A stretch of 52,929 nt of DNA from Fusobacteriaceae bacterium. Lineage in GTDB: Bacteria > Fusobacteriota > Fusobacteriia > Fusobacteriales > Fusobacteriaceae. Under the pieces are notes generated by a model, which was given only the letters and a program-made list of their open reading frames with translations, made no database searches and was not told where the DNA came from. A program made the translations under genes and the position numbers. The stretch lies in the NCBI GenBank assembly GCA_017984315.1, contig JAGNZR010000007.1:1-52929 (forward strand). Reading direction: 5' to 3'. The stretch's first letter is position 1, and every line of letters begins with the position of its first letter. This document shows, one piece after another, positions 25,277-32,980 of this stretch.

Positions 25277-26944
25277 CTAGAATAAACCAGAGATTTTTCC
25301 ATTTTCATCAATATCAATAAGCTCAGCTGAAGGTATTTTTGGAAGTCCTGGCATATCCATTATTCCACCTGCCATAGCTACTATAAATCCTGCTCCTGCA
25401 GCAAGTCTGATTGTATCAATTTTAACAGTAAAGTTTCTTGGTCTTCCTAATAAAGCTGGGTTGTCTGATATAGATTTTTGAGTTTTAGACATACAGATTG
25501 GTAAGTTTCCATACCCTAACCCTTCTAAAGTCTCAATAGTCTTTTTAGCAGAAGATTCAAATATTACTCCGTCAGCTCCATAGATCTCTTTACATATTTT
25601 CTCTATTTTATCTTTGATTGGTAACTCTAATTCATATAACGGCTTATATGTAGATGTAGAATTTTCAATAGCTTCTATAACTAAATTACCAAGTTCAGCT
25701 CCACCTTCTCCTCCGTGAGCCCAAACTTCACATAAAGCTACATTAGCACCTAATTTTTTGCAGTGATCTTTAATAAATTTAAGCTCAGCCTCTGTATCTG
25801 TTAAGAATCTGTTAATTGAAACTACTGCTGGGATTCCAAATTTTTGAATATTTTCAATATGCTTTTCTAAGTTTTCAATACCTTTTTCTAAAGCAACTAA
25901 ATCTTCAGGTCCTAAATCTTTAGCTCCACCGTGGTGCTTAAGTGCTCTAACTGTTGCAACTATAACAGCACAGTGTGGAGTAAGTCCACCTTTTCTACAT
26001 TTTATATCTAAGAATTTCTCTGCTCCTAAATCAGCAGCAAATCCAGCTTCAGTAACAACATAGTCAGATAATTTTAAAGCCATTTTAGTAGCTAATATTG
26101 AGTTGCATCCATGAGCTATATTAGCAAATGGTCCTCCATGAATAATTACAGGAGTATTCTCTAAAGTTTGAACAAGGTTAGGTCTTATAGCATCTTTTAA
26201 TAAAGCTGCAACAGCTCCTTGAATTTTTAAATCTTTAATTCTTAAAGGTTCATTTTTAAAGTTATAAGCAAAAACCATCTCTCCTATATTCTCTTTTAAC
26301 TCCATTAAAGAGTTTGATAAACAAAGAGCTGCCATGATTTCAGAAGCAACAACTATTTGGAATGACTCCTCTCTAGGGATTCCATTTTCTCTTCCACCTA
26401 AACCAATAGTAATCTTTCTTAATGATCTATCATTCATATCAACAACTCTTTTCCAAGTCATTCTTGTAATATCTATTCCTAAAGAGTTACCCCATTTAAT
26501 ATGATTGTCAACACATGCAGAAACTAAGTTATGAGCAACACCGATTGCATGGAAATCTCCATTAAAGTGTAAATTGATATCTTCCATAGGTACTACTTGT
26601 GCATATCCTCCACCAGCAGCTCCTCCTTTAACTCCAAAAACAGGTCCTAAAGAAGGCTCTCTTAATGTAGCTATCGAATTTTTACCTAATTTGTTAAGAG
26701 CTTGTGTTAAACCAACAGTTGTAGTAGATTTCCCCTCTCCAGCTGGAGTAGGTGTTATAGCTGTAACCAATATAAGTTTACCATCTTTTTTGTGCTCTAA
26801 TTTTTTTAATAAACTTAACTCTAACTTAGCACGATATTTTCCATAATTTTCAAAATCGTCCTCACTTAAACCCATCTTCTTTGCAATGTCCGTAATTTTT
26901 TCTAATTTAGCTTCTTGTGCTATTTGGATATCAGATTTTACCAC
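25277..26944 (-). CDS. fhs: Formate-tetrahydrofolate ligase
   Basis: Joins formate and tetrahydrofolate with ATP to 10-formyl-THF, or runs backwards to make ATP. The P-loop [49 protein letters not shown] and the C-terminal [17 protein letters not shown] are all typical. From the GTG at 26944 the protein has 555 residues, as usual for Fhs (about 556). A TTG at 26965 is in frame but sits in front of the GAGGGGG ribosome-binding site, so GTG is chosen. As the first gene before hutU, it probably disposes of the one-carbon unit from histidine. Confidence 0.96.
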   Translation of the reverse strand: MVKSDIQIAQEAKLEKITDIAKKMGLSEDDFENYGKYRAKLELSLLKKLEHKKDGKLILVTAITPTPAGEGKSTTTVGLTQALNKLGKNSIATLREPSLGPVFGVKGGAAGGGYAQVVPMEDINLHFNGDFHAIGVAHNLVSACVDNHIKWGNSLGIDITRMTWKRVVDMNDRSLRKITIGLGGRENGIPREESFQIVVASEIMAALCLSNSLMELKENIGEMVFAYNFKNEPLRIKDLKIQGAVAALLKDAIRPNLVQTLENTPVIIHGGPFANIAHGCNSILATKMALKLSDYVVTEAGFAADLGAEKFLDIKCRKGGLTPHCAVIVATVRALKHHGGAKDLGPEDLVALEKGIENLEKHIENIQKFGIPAVVSINRFLTDTEAELKFIKDHCKKLGANVALCEVWAHGGEGGAELGNLVIEAIENSTSTYKPLYELELPIKDKIEKICKEIYGADGVIFESSAKKTIETLEGLGYGNLPICMSKTQKSISDNPALLGRPRNFTVKIDTIRLAAGAGFIVAMAGGIMDMPGLPKIPSAELIDIDENGKISGLF

Positions 26945-27201
26945 TTTGTGTTCCCCCTCAATCAATTTGTGTTTTTATTATAACTTATTTTTTTAATTAT
27001 TAAAATCAATTTAATAATTCGGTAAAAATATAGTATACTTTTACAAAGTATTCATGATAATAAGATAACAAAAAAAAATAAAAAAAGCAACTATATTTTT
27101 TAAAAAATAAAAAAATTTTGTTCTTTTTATATTTCAAGTGTTTTAATTAAGAAAAAAATAGTTGTTTTTAGTGCTTAAAACTTTTTAAAAATAAAAAATA
27201 G
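26945..27201. other. Divergent intergenic region between fhs and the ROK gene
   Basis: About 300 bp with no gene, extremely AT-rich with A and T runs. On the minus strand a TATAAT (26982-26977) near the fhs start is a possible -10. An inverted repeat ATACTTT-TAC-AAAGTAT lies at 27035-27051. The ROK promoter and operator follow at 27202-27229. Confidence 0.5.
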
Positions 27202-27229
27202 TGTTATAATTATAAAGCTTATAATTATA
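27202..27229 (+). promoter_or_regulatory. Extended -10 promoter overlapped by an inverted repeat (ROK operator candidate)
   Basis: TGTTATAAT (27202-27210) is an extended -10 element. TATAATTATAA and TTATAATTATA (27205-27229) form perfect 11-bp arms around AGC. The repeat covers the -10 and lies 22 bp before the ROK start, so autoregulation by the ROK protein is plausible. Confidence 0.6.
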
Positions 27230-27251
27230 TAGATACCATGAGGTGAAAAAA

Positions 27252-28391
27252 TTGTATCAAAAAATAATAAAACTTAGTAATGAAAAAAAAGTATTTTCAT
27301 TTATATTTAATCAGATGAATAATTTTACAGTCTTAGACATAGGAGAGGCTTTAAATATAACTTTTCCTACAGTAAAAAGAGTTATTGATATATTTTTAGA
27401 AAAAAATATTATACATAAACAGGAAAAAGTTGGAAATAGTGTAGGTAGAAAATCTTTAACATATTCATATAATCAAAATTGTTTTTACTCTATAGGTATA
27501 AAAATCTCTTATGAAAATATTGAGATAGTTTTATCTAACACTAAAGGGGTATTTTTAAAAAAAGCAATTCTCCCTTTCAAAATAGAGTCAGAAGGTTTGT
27601 TTAACACTATATTATCAGAACTAAACTCTTTTTTTCATGATATAGATCCTGAGATAAAAAAAGTTATACTAGGGATAGGAATCTCTATACCAGGAATTGT
27701 AATTTCTGAAAGACAAATAATAGAAATAAAAGAAGGTGTAAATATCCCTATTGAAGCATTAGATGAAATTAAAAATAGTTTCAATCTCCCAGTATTTATA
27801 GAGAATGAATCTAACTTAAGCTCTATCACAGAGGTTTTTTTAAATTATTTTTATAAATTTAAATTATTAGATGTAGTAACTGTAAATGAAACTATAGGGA
27901 TGACTACCCTTTATATGGAAGAGGGACTTAACAGTTTTTATTTCAGAGCAGGAAAAATAAACCATATGGTTGTTGCAGAAAAAAGTGGAAAAAAATGCAG
28001 CTGCGGAAATATTGGGTGTTTAGGATTATATACTGGAGAAAATGTATTAATAGAAGATTTTAGAAATCATTTTCCAGAGATTAATAGCTACTCAGATATT
28101 TTTTTAAAAGGTTATGCTAAAACAGATATAGGAAAAGAGATATTGAGCAACCACATCACATATTTTGCAATTGGACTTAAAAATTTAATTGTTTTCTCTA
28201 ATCCTGAAAAAATAATAATAAGCGGCCGAATCTCTAGATATAAAGAGTATGTAGAAAAAGAGTTATTAGAAAAGGTTTATGCAACTGGAAATTTTTATAG
28301 AGATAAAAATATAATTGTTTTTTCTGATTATTATGAAGATTCAAGTTTAATAGGAGCAGCACTGTTTCCTATTGTTGATATATTATTTTAA
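27252..28391 (+). CDS. ROK-family transcription regulator
   Basis: A 379-residue protein with an N-terminal winged helix (about 10-65, VLDIGEALNITFPTVKRVIDIF) and a C-terminal ROK sugar-kinase-like domain. The zinc site CSCGNIGCLG is present, but the usual glutamate after GCL is glycine, and the ATP-site motifs are weak, so kinase activity is unlikely. Relatives are NagC/Mlc/XylR repressors that sense sugars. The frame is open from a GTG at 27243, which overlaps the GAGGTG ribosome-binding site; the TTG at 27252, six bases after it, fits better. It diverges from fhs-hut; its target and ligand are unknown. Confidence 0.85.
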   Translation: MYQKIIKLSNEKKVFSFIFNQMNNFTVLDIGEALNITFPTVKRVIDIFLEKNIIHKQEKVGNSVGRKSLTYSYNQNCFYSIGIKISYENIEIVLSNTKGVFLKKAILPFKIESEGLFNTILSELNSFFHDIDPEIKKVILGIGISIPGIVISERQIIEIKEGVNIPIEALDEIKNSFNLPVFIENESNLSSITEVFLNYFYKFKLLDVVTVNETIGMTTLYMEEGLNSFYFRAGKINHMVVAEKSGKKCSCGNIGCLGLYTGENVLIEDFRNHFPEINSYSDIFLKGYAKTDIGKEILSNHITYFAIGLKNLIVFSNPEKIIISGRISRYKEYVEKELLEKVYATGNFYRDKNIIVFSDYYEDSSLIGAALFPIVDILF

Positions 28392-28445
28392 AAAAATTTG
28401 TTGCTATCAATACTATGCTTTACTTTTTTTATCTAATAAATGAGA

Positions 28446-28495
28446 AATGGGATTCCATAGTCTAATTCACTATGAAATCCCATTATTTTATTTTT
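28446..28495 (+). terminator. Rho-independent terminator of the ROK gene
   Basis: AATGGGATT..CATAGT and ACTATG..AATCCCATT form a 15-bp stem with single mismatch, loop CTAATTC, followed by a long T-rich tail on the plus strand. Confidence 0.9.
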
Positions 28496-28531
28496 ATTTT
28501 TTTTATTTTTGGTTATATACATATTTTTTTT

Positions 28532-29899
28532 CTATTTACCTACACAGAAATTTTTAAAAATATGATCTAACAGATCTTCACTGCTTATCTCACCTGTAAC
28601 TTCAGAAAGAGCATCTAATCCCTCTTTCAAATCCACAGCAATAAGGTCCATTGGAAGCCCTGACTCAATTGTTTCAAAAATATTTTTTACAGCATCTTTT
28701 GTTTTTTCCAGAGCTGATTTGTGTCTTATATTTGTTATTATTAGTTTTTGAGAGTTATCTTCAATATCCCCTTTTACAATATAAGAGTAGATTCTTGATT
28801 CCATCTCTTCTATTCCAATACTCTCTTTAGCTGAGATCTCTATCCAGTTCTCAACTTTATTTAAAGGAGTAATATCTACTTTTTTCTCTACATCTATTTT
28901 ATTTATAATACCAATAACATTAGCTGCTTTTATCTTTTCATGTATCTTTAAATCTTCCTCTGATAAAGGCTCTGATCCATCTATAACAAAAAGGACTAAA
29001 TCAGCTGTTTCCATTAACTCTTTAGATTTTTCTACCCCTATTGTTTCAACAATATCTTCAGTTTTCCTAATACCTGCAGTATCTACTAAAACAAGAGGGA
29101 TCCCTTTTAAATTAATGACTTCCTCTATAATATCCCTTGTAGTTCCTGCTACATGAGTTACTATAGCTCTCTCCTCTCTTAAGACAGAGTTCAAAAGTGA
29201 TGATTTTCCTACGTTAGGTTTTCCAACTATAGCGGTCTTTATCCCCTCTTTAATCATTTTACCTTTATCGTAAGACTTTATAAGCTTATCTGCTGTTACC
29301 ATTACATATTTAAGATTATCTACTAAACCTTCAGGTAGAGGATCATCTATCCCCTCTTCTGGATAATCTAAAACTACATTGACATGAGCAGCTACATCTA
29401 ATAAAAGTTTCTTTAAGTAAGCTATCTGCTCTTTTAGATCCCCTCTTAGCTGATTCAAAGAGAGAGAAACACTCTTCTCTGTTTTACCATGAATAAGATC
29501 CATAACAGCTTCTGCCTGAGTTAAATCTATCCTTCCATTTAAAAAGGCTCTTCTTGTAAACTCACCTACTTCTGCATGTCTTGCACCATATCTCAAAACA
29601 GTCTCTAAAACTTTCTCAGTTATGACAAAACCACCGTGGCAGTTTATCTCAACGATATCCTCTCTTGTATATGTTTTCGGTCCTTTTAAAATAGAAACAA
29701 GAACTTCATCAACAATCTCATCGCCATTGTATATATGTCCATAATTAATGGAGAAGTTTTTCAACTCCTCTACTTTTTTTCCTGATTTTGGTTTAAATAT
29801 TTTACTTAGAATCTCAATAGCCTTTTGCCCTGAAATTCTAACAATACCAATACCGCCCTCTCCCCTTGGTGTAGATATGGCTGCTATTGTATCATACAT
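28532..29899 (-). CDS. mnmE: tRNA modification GTPase MnmE
   Basis: Partner of MnmG in making the carboxymethylaminomethyl group on wobble uridine 34. The 455-residue protein has the N-terminal formyl-THF-binding domain ([21 protein letters not shown]), helical region, and an inserted G domain with [22 protein letters not shown] and NKID. It ends with FCVGK, the conserved C-x-G-K tail carrying the active cysteine. Upstream is AGGTG at good distance. It is the last gene of the rpmH-rnpA-yidD-yidC-jag-mnmE run. Confidence 0.98.
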   Translation of the reverse strand: MYDTIAAISTPRGEGGIGIVRISGQKAIEILSKIFKPKSGKKVEELKNFSINYGHIYNGDEIVDEVLVSILKGPKTYTREDIVEINCHGGFVITEKVLETVLRYGARHAEVGEFTRRAFLNGRIDLTQAEAVMDLIHGKTEKSVSLSLNQLRGDLKEQIAYLKKLLLDVAAHVNVVLDYPEEGIDDPLPEGLVDNLKYVMVTADKLIKSYDKGKMIKEGIKTAIVGKPNVGKSSLLNSVLREERAIVTHVAGTTRDIIEEVINLKGIPLVLVDTAGIRKTEDIVETIGVEKSKELMETADLVLFVIDGSEPLSEEDLKIHEKIKAANVIGIINKIDVEKKVDITPLNKVENWIEISAKESIGIEEMESRIYSYIVKGDIEDNSQKLIITNIRHKSALEKTKDAVKNIFETIESGLPMDLIAVDLKEGLDALSEVTGEISSEDLLDHIFKNFCVGK

Positions 29900-29909
29900 T
29901 GGTTTTCAC

Positions 29910-30686
29910 CTACTTTTTTCTTTTAATTACAATATATCTCTTAGGATCTTTTCCTTCACTGAAAGTATCTAACTCTGAATATTGATTTATAATTTCATGA
30001 ATTATTTTTCTCTCTCTTGGAGGCATAGGATTTAATCTTATTGTTTTGTTTGTTGATAGAGCTTTTTCAGCCATTTTTTTAGCTAACTCTCTTAAAGTTT
30101 CATTTCTCTTATCTTTAAATCCTTCAACATCTATCTCCATTCTGCAATCTTTTATCATAGAGTTTAATAAGTACTCAAAACTGTTAAGAGTTTTTCCTTT
30201 TTTACCTATAATAATTCCATTATCATCACCAAAAAGATTAACAACATAGTATTTGCCTTCTACTGATGTTATCTCTGCATCTAAATTTAAATTCATAAAA
30301 TTTAATAAAGTTCTAGTTTTTGATAAAATAATATCATTTTTAGGTGCTTTATCCACTTTTACAGCTGGTTTATCTTTTCTTTCTTCTTTTTTTTCAGACT
30401 TTACTGTCTCAATTTTTTGCTCTTTTTTTATAACTTTTTCTTCAGATTTTTTTACTTCATTTATTTCTGGCTTTGCAACAAGTTTCTCTTTTTTCTCTTC
30501 TTCTTTTTTGTCTTTATCAACAGTTATTGCATATAGACCCTCTTTATTAAATAACCCTAAAAAAGATTTACTTTTTTCTTTTTCTATAACACTTACTACC
30601 TGTTCAGAAGTTGCTTCTAATATTTTTAATGCTCTTTGAATTGCTGCATCTTTACTCATTGCTTTTATTTCAATTGTATTTTGCAT
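29910..30686 (-). CDS. jag: RNA-binding protein Jag/KhpB
   Basis: A 258-residue protein: N-terminal Jag domain (about 1-55, AAIQRALKILEATSEQV...FLGLFNKEG), a long lysine/glutamate-rich linker (about 58-120), a KH domain with GIIIGKKGKTLNSFEYLLN, and a C-terminal R3H domain (NPMPPRERKIIHEII). Such proteins bind RNA and influence cell envelope growth and division in Gram-positive bacteria. It starts one base after the yidC stop; the GAGGAG is 15 bp upstream, so translation probably depends on coupling. Position after yidC is usual. Confidence 0.95.
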   Translation of the reverse strand: MQNTIEIKAMSKDAAIQRALKILEATSEQVVSVIEKEKSKSFLGLFNKEGLYAITVDKDKKEEEKKEKLVAKPEINEVKKSEEKVIKKEQKIETVKSEKKEERKDKPAVKVDKAPKNDIILSKTRTLLNFMNLNLDAEITSVEGKYYVVNLFGDDNGIIIGKKGKTLNSFEYLLNSMIKDCRMEIDVEGFKDKRNETLRELAKKMAEKALSTNKTIRLNPMPPRERKIIHEIINQYSELDTFSEGKDPKRYIVIKRKK

Positions 30687-30687
30687 C

Positions 30688-31356
30688 TTATTTTTTGCAC
30701 TCTCCTCTTTTTATAATCAAGTATTGTTGAATAATTCCAGCTATACTTGAAATTACCCAGTAAAGCTGTAATCCAGCTGGCATTTTGTAAGAGATAAACA
30801 CCATCATAACAGGAAATGAATATAACATATGCTTCATTTGAGGGTTATCTGATGTTGAAGTTATTTTTTGCTGTAAATATGATAAAACTCCATTTAATAT
30901 TGGAAATATATAATATGGATCTGGAGAACCTAATGACAGCCATAAAAATGTTTCTGTACTTGGTATTGTAGGTAAGTAGATATATGGATAAACAACCTCT
31001 CCAGCTTTAGAAATAATATCTGGATTTGTTTTAAAAACTCCAAATAAAGCAAATAATATAGGCATTTGAATAAGTAAAGGTAAACATCCACCTGCAGGAT
31101 TAATCTTTCTCTCTTTGTATAGCTCCATAGTTTTTTGATTTAATAAAGCTTTATCATGACCATAGTTTTCTTTTATCTTATCTATTTCAGGTTGTATATC
31201 TTTCATTGCCTTCATTGATTTATCTTGCTTCAATGTCAAAGGTAATGTTACTATTTTTGTTAAAATTGTAATTGCTATAATTGCTAAACCAAAATTTCCT
31301 GTTAATATGTAAAGCTCCATCAGGGCCTTAGCTAAAATATCATATAAAAATTGCAT
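30688..31356 (-). CDS. yidC: Membrane protein insertase YidC (short form)
   Basis: A 222-residue YidC/Oxa1 insertase that places proteins into the inner membrane. Five hydrophobic segments are seen, with the conserved FGLAIIAITILTKIVTLPL and GGCLPLLIQMPILFALFGVFK. The large periplasmic domain found in proteobacterial YidC is missing, and no lipoprotein signal is present. An in-frame ATG at 31374 overlaps the GGAGG, so the ATG at 31356 is chosen although the spacing (11 bases) is long. Confidence 0.95.
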   Translation of the reverse strand: MQFLYDILAKALMELYILTGNFGLAIIAITILTKIVTLPLTLKQDKSMKAMKDIQPEIDKIKENYGHDKALLNQKTMELYKERKINPAGGCLPLLIQMPILFALFGVFKTNPDIISKAGEVVYPYIYLPTIPSTETFLWLSLGSPDPYYIFPILNGVLSYLQQKITSTSDNPQMKHMLYSFPVMMVFISYKMPAGLQLYWVISSIAGIIQQYLIIKRGECKK

Positions 31357-31478
31357 TATTTTTATTTCCTCCATTTTTTATTTTATAATATTTATTTTTT
31401 AGTGTTTCTTTTTAAAAAAAATTTATTGAATTCCGTTCATTTGATTATATCATTTTTATTTATAAAAGAAAAGGACAA

Positions 31479-31515
31479 ATATCCTAAGGACTTATTAAAA
31501 AACTCCTTAGGATAT
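31479..31515. terminator. Hairpin between yidD and yidC
   Basis: ATATCCTAAGGA and TCCTTAGGATAT are inverted repeats (12-bp arms) around a roughly 13-nt loop containing CTTATTAAAAAAC. It is flanked by AT-rich sequence. It may be a terminator after yidD or an mRNA-processing hairpin. Confidence 0.6.
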
Positions 31516-31547
31516 TCAGTAAAAAAATTTTTATATAATTATTTTTT

Positions 31548-31757
31548 TTATTTAAGAGGATCATTTCCACCTGGATGAAAAGGGTGACATTTAAGAATTC
31601 TTTTTATGCCTAAAAAAATCCCTTTTAAAACACCATATTTTTCAATAGCTTCATATGTATATTGTGAACAAGTAGGATAAAATCTACATTTTTTTCCAAA
31701 AAATTTTGAAATAAACTTTTGGTATATTTTTATTAAAATTAAACAAAATTTTTTCAT
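31548..31757 (-). CDS. yidD: Membrane protein insertion efficiency factor YidD
   Basis: A 69-residue protein with the whole family signature: [26 protein letters not shown] and [20 protein letters not shown]. It supports YidC-dependent insertion. Its ATG overlaps the rnpA stop by four bases (ATGA). A 190-bp gap to yidC follows on this strand and holds AT-rich sequence with a hairpin, CCTAAGGA...TCCTTAGG, around 31480-31514, that can act as a terminator or spacer. Confidence 0.95.
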   Translation of the reverse strand: MKKFCLILIKIYQKFISKFFGKKCRFYPTCSQYTYEAIEKYGVLKGIFLGIKRILKCHPFHPGGNDPLK

Positions 31758-32098
31758 TTTACTATACTAGCTCTTTTAAAAATTTTATTTAAATCTTTTT
31801 CTATATCTTTATATTTTAAAGTTTTTATATTTTCTCCAGCTTTTTTCTTAGCTACACAAACAATATCAAAACCTTTTTCAAATTTTAAATTATTAAGCCT
31901 AAAATACTCTCTAATTAGTCTTCTTATTCTATTCCGACAAACAGCATTTCCAGTTTTTTTACTAGTAACAGCTCCTAAATGAATTTCATCATCCTTATTT
32001 TCTTCAAAAAAAATAAGAGTATAATAACCAAATTCTTTTTTTCCTTTATTATAAATTAATTGAAAATCTCTGTTTTTTTTTATTTTTTCAATTTTCAT
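31754..32098 (-). CDS. rnpA: Ribonuclease P protein component
   Basis: The 114-residue protein subunit of RNase P, which trims 5' ends of tRNA precursors together with the RNA subunit. Motifs [13 protein letters not shown], the [22 protein letters not shown] with the RNR signature, and DIVCVAKK are visible. An upstream in-frame start at 32152 lies inside the rpmH terminator hairpin; the ATG at 32098 has AGGAGC upstream and gives the usual length. No own promoter is evident, so it may depend on read-through past the rpmH terminator. Confidence 0.97.
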   Translation of the reverse strand: MKIEKIKKNRDFQLIYNKGKKEFGYYTLIFFEENKDDEIHLGAVTSKKTGNAVCRNRIRRLIREYFRLNNLKFEKGFDIVCVAKKKAGENIKTLKYKDIEKDLNKIFKRASIVK

Positions 32099-32130
32099 AA
32101 AGCTCCTAACACTGTTATTAAAATTTTTAA

Positions 32131-32160
32131 AAAAACCCGGTGAATTATGCACCGGGTTTT
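32131..32160 (-). terminator. Terminator/attenuator of rpmH
   Basis: AAAACCCGGTG and CACCGGGTTTT form an 11-bp stem with a 7-nt loop; seven Ts follow on the minus strand. The rpmH stop codon touches the right end of the stem (32159-32161). Confidence 0.92.
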
Positions 32161-32293
32161 ATGCTGATAAAACTGCTCTTCCTCTGTCTCTTCTTCTTTT
32201 TAAAACCTTTCTTCCGTTTTTAGTTTTCATTCTAGATCTAAATCCGTGGTCTTTTTTTCTCTTTTTGTTGTTAGGTTGGAATGTTCTTTTCAT
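32159..32293 (-). CDS. rpmH: 50S ribosomal protein L34
   Basis: A 44-residue, very basic protein: it starts [19 protein letters not shown] and ends [12 protein letters not shown], as in all bacterial L34 proteins. AGGAGGTGA stands before the ATG and a near-consensus promoter is 43 bp upstream. It is the first gene of the minus-strand block leading away from the origin-like region. Confidence 0.97.
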   Translation of the reverse strand: MKRTFQPNNKKRKKDHGFRSRMKTKNGRKVLKRRRDRGRAVLSA

Positions 32294-32335
32294 TGTTACT
32301 TCACCTCCTAAAATATTCCTGTATTTCAGATTAGT

Positions 32336-32364
32336 ATTTTATAGTAATTTTATAATTTTGTCAA
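32336..32364 (-). promoter_or_regulatory. rpmH promoter
   Basis: On the minus strand TTGACA (32364-32359), a 17-bp spacer and TAAAAT (32341-32336). It is the best promoter match in the window's central part and fits a highly expressed ribosomal gene. Confidence 0.8.
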
Positions 32365-32519
32365 TATTTTTTTACTAATTACTTATTCTAAAAAAAATAA
32401 CAACAAATTTCATTTTAGTATGTTTATGTAATAATGTTTAATGTAGAGAGCAAAGTTTTATAATCTATGAATAAAAACTTAATTATAACAAGGGAAAAAT
32501 CAAATAAAAAAAAATGAAA

Positions 32520-32538
32520 TTATTATTATATATATACA
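32520..32538 (+). repeat. 19-bp direct repeat, copy 1
   Basis: TTATTATTATATATATACA, identical to 32932-32950, 412 bp apart. Low sequence complexity lowers the weight of the match. Confidence 0.6.
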
Positions 32539-32647
32539 AATAAAAAAACTACTCTCTTTGCTAAGTTTTTAGAGTTAAAACTAAATAATGATAAATTTTT
32601 TATGTAGATTTTTCAATAAAAAAAGAAGGAAAGGAGAATATTTGAAA

Positions 32648-32671
32648 TATTATTGCTTATATACAAATAAT
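32648..32671 (+). repeat. 15-bp direct repeat with dyad, copy 1
   Basis: TATTATTGCTTATAT (32648-32662), followed by AATAATA, which is complementary to the TATTATT at its start. The same arrangement is repeated at 32897-32920. Confidence 0.65.
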
Positions 32672-32874
32672 AAACCCTTTATTTTTCTACAAAATTTTTT
32701 AATGAGATTTTAGTATACAAAAAAAATGTAAGAGTTTATTGAGAAAAATTAAAAAAACTAAAAATATAAATTATTTTTGATGGTATACATTAAAAAAATC
32801 ACTCTTTTTTATAATAAAATTAAAATATAAATTAATAAACACAGTATTAAAAATTATTAAGGAGAGAGAATAAT

Positions 32875-32913
32875 ATGAAAAATACATTAAAAAAATTATT
32901 ATTGCTTATATGA
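32875..32913 (+). CDS. Short leader ORF upstream of the RepA-like gene
   Basis: A 12-codon ORF, MKNTLKKLLLLI, ending in TGA 68 bp before the RepA-like gene. It has a convincing ribosome-binding site (AAGGAG at 32859-32864, about ten bases upstream). Four leucine codons in a row (TTA TTA TTG CTT) overlap the 15-bp repeat/dyad. It could be a leader peptide that senses translation, a small membrane peptide, or a chance ORF. No attenuator with a T-run is visible after it. Confidence 0.4.
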   Translation: MKNTLKKLLLLI

Positions 32914-32920
32914 ATAATAA
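32897..32920 (+). repeat. 15-bp direct repeat with dyad, copy 2
   Basis: TATTATTGCTTATAT followed by GAATAATAA; arms TATTATT and AATAATA can form a hairpin. It overlaps the end of the short leader ORF. Confidence 0.65.
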
Positions 32921-32931
32921 TATAGTATAAT

Positions 32932-32950
32932 TTATTATTATATATATACA
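32932..32950 (+). repeat. 19-bp direct repeat, copy 2
   Basis: TTATTATTATATATATACA, identical to 32520-32538, 31 bp before the RepA-like start. It lies just after a TATAAT (32926-32931), a possible -10 for that gene. Confidence 0.6.
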
Positions 32951-32980
32951 TATTTAAAATTAATATTTTAGGGGAGTTTT

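Larger units (their letters stand above)
32365..32980. other. Origin-like AT-rich intergenic region with repeats
   Basis: About 616 bp without any sizeable gene between rpmH (minus) and the RepA-like gene (plus). It is almost pure A and T with a few short GC islands. Repeats: a 19-bp direct repeat at 32520-32538 and 32932-32950; a 15-bp direct repeat (TATTATTGCTTATAT) at 32648-32662 and 32897-32911, each followed by AATAATA, making a dyad; a 13-bp repeat at 32761-32773 and 32822-32834. No TTATNCACA DnaA box was found by eye. This is the expected place of a chromosomal origin; iteron use by the RepA-like protein is inferred. Confidence 0.55.

Noticed and set aside
32520-32950. Repeats in the origin-like region taken as CRISPR or insertion-sequence ends
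   Set aside because: Only two copies each, low complexity, no transposase, no target duplications and no cas genes.
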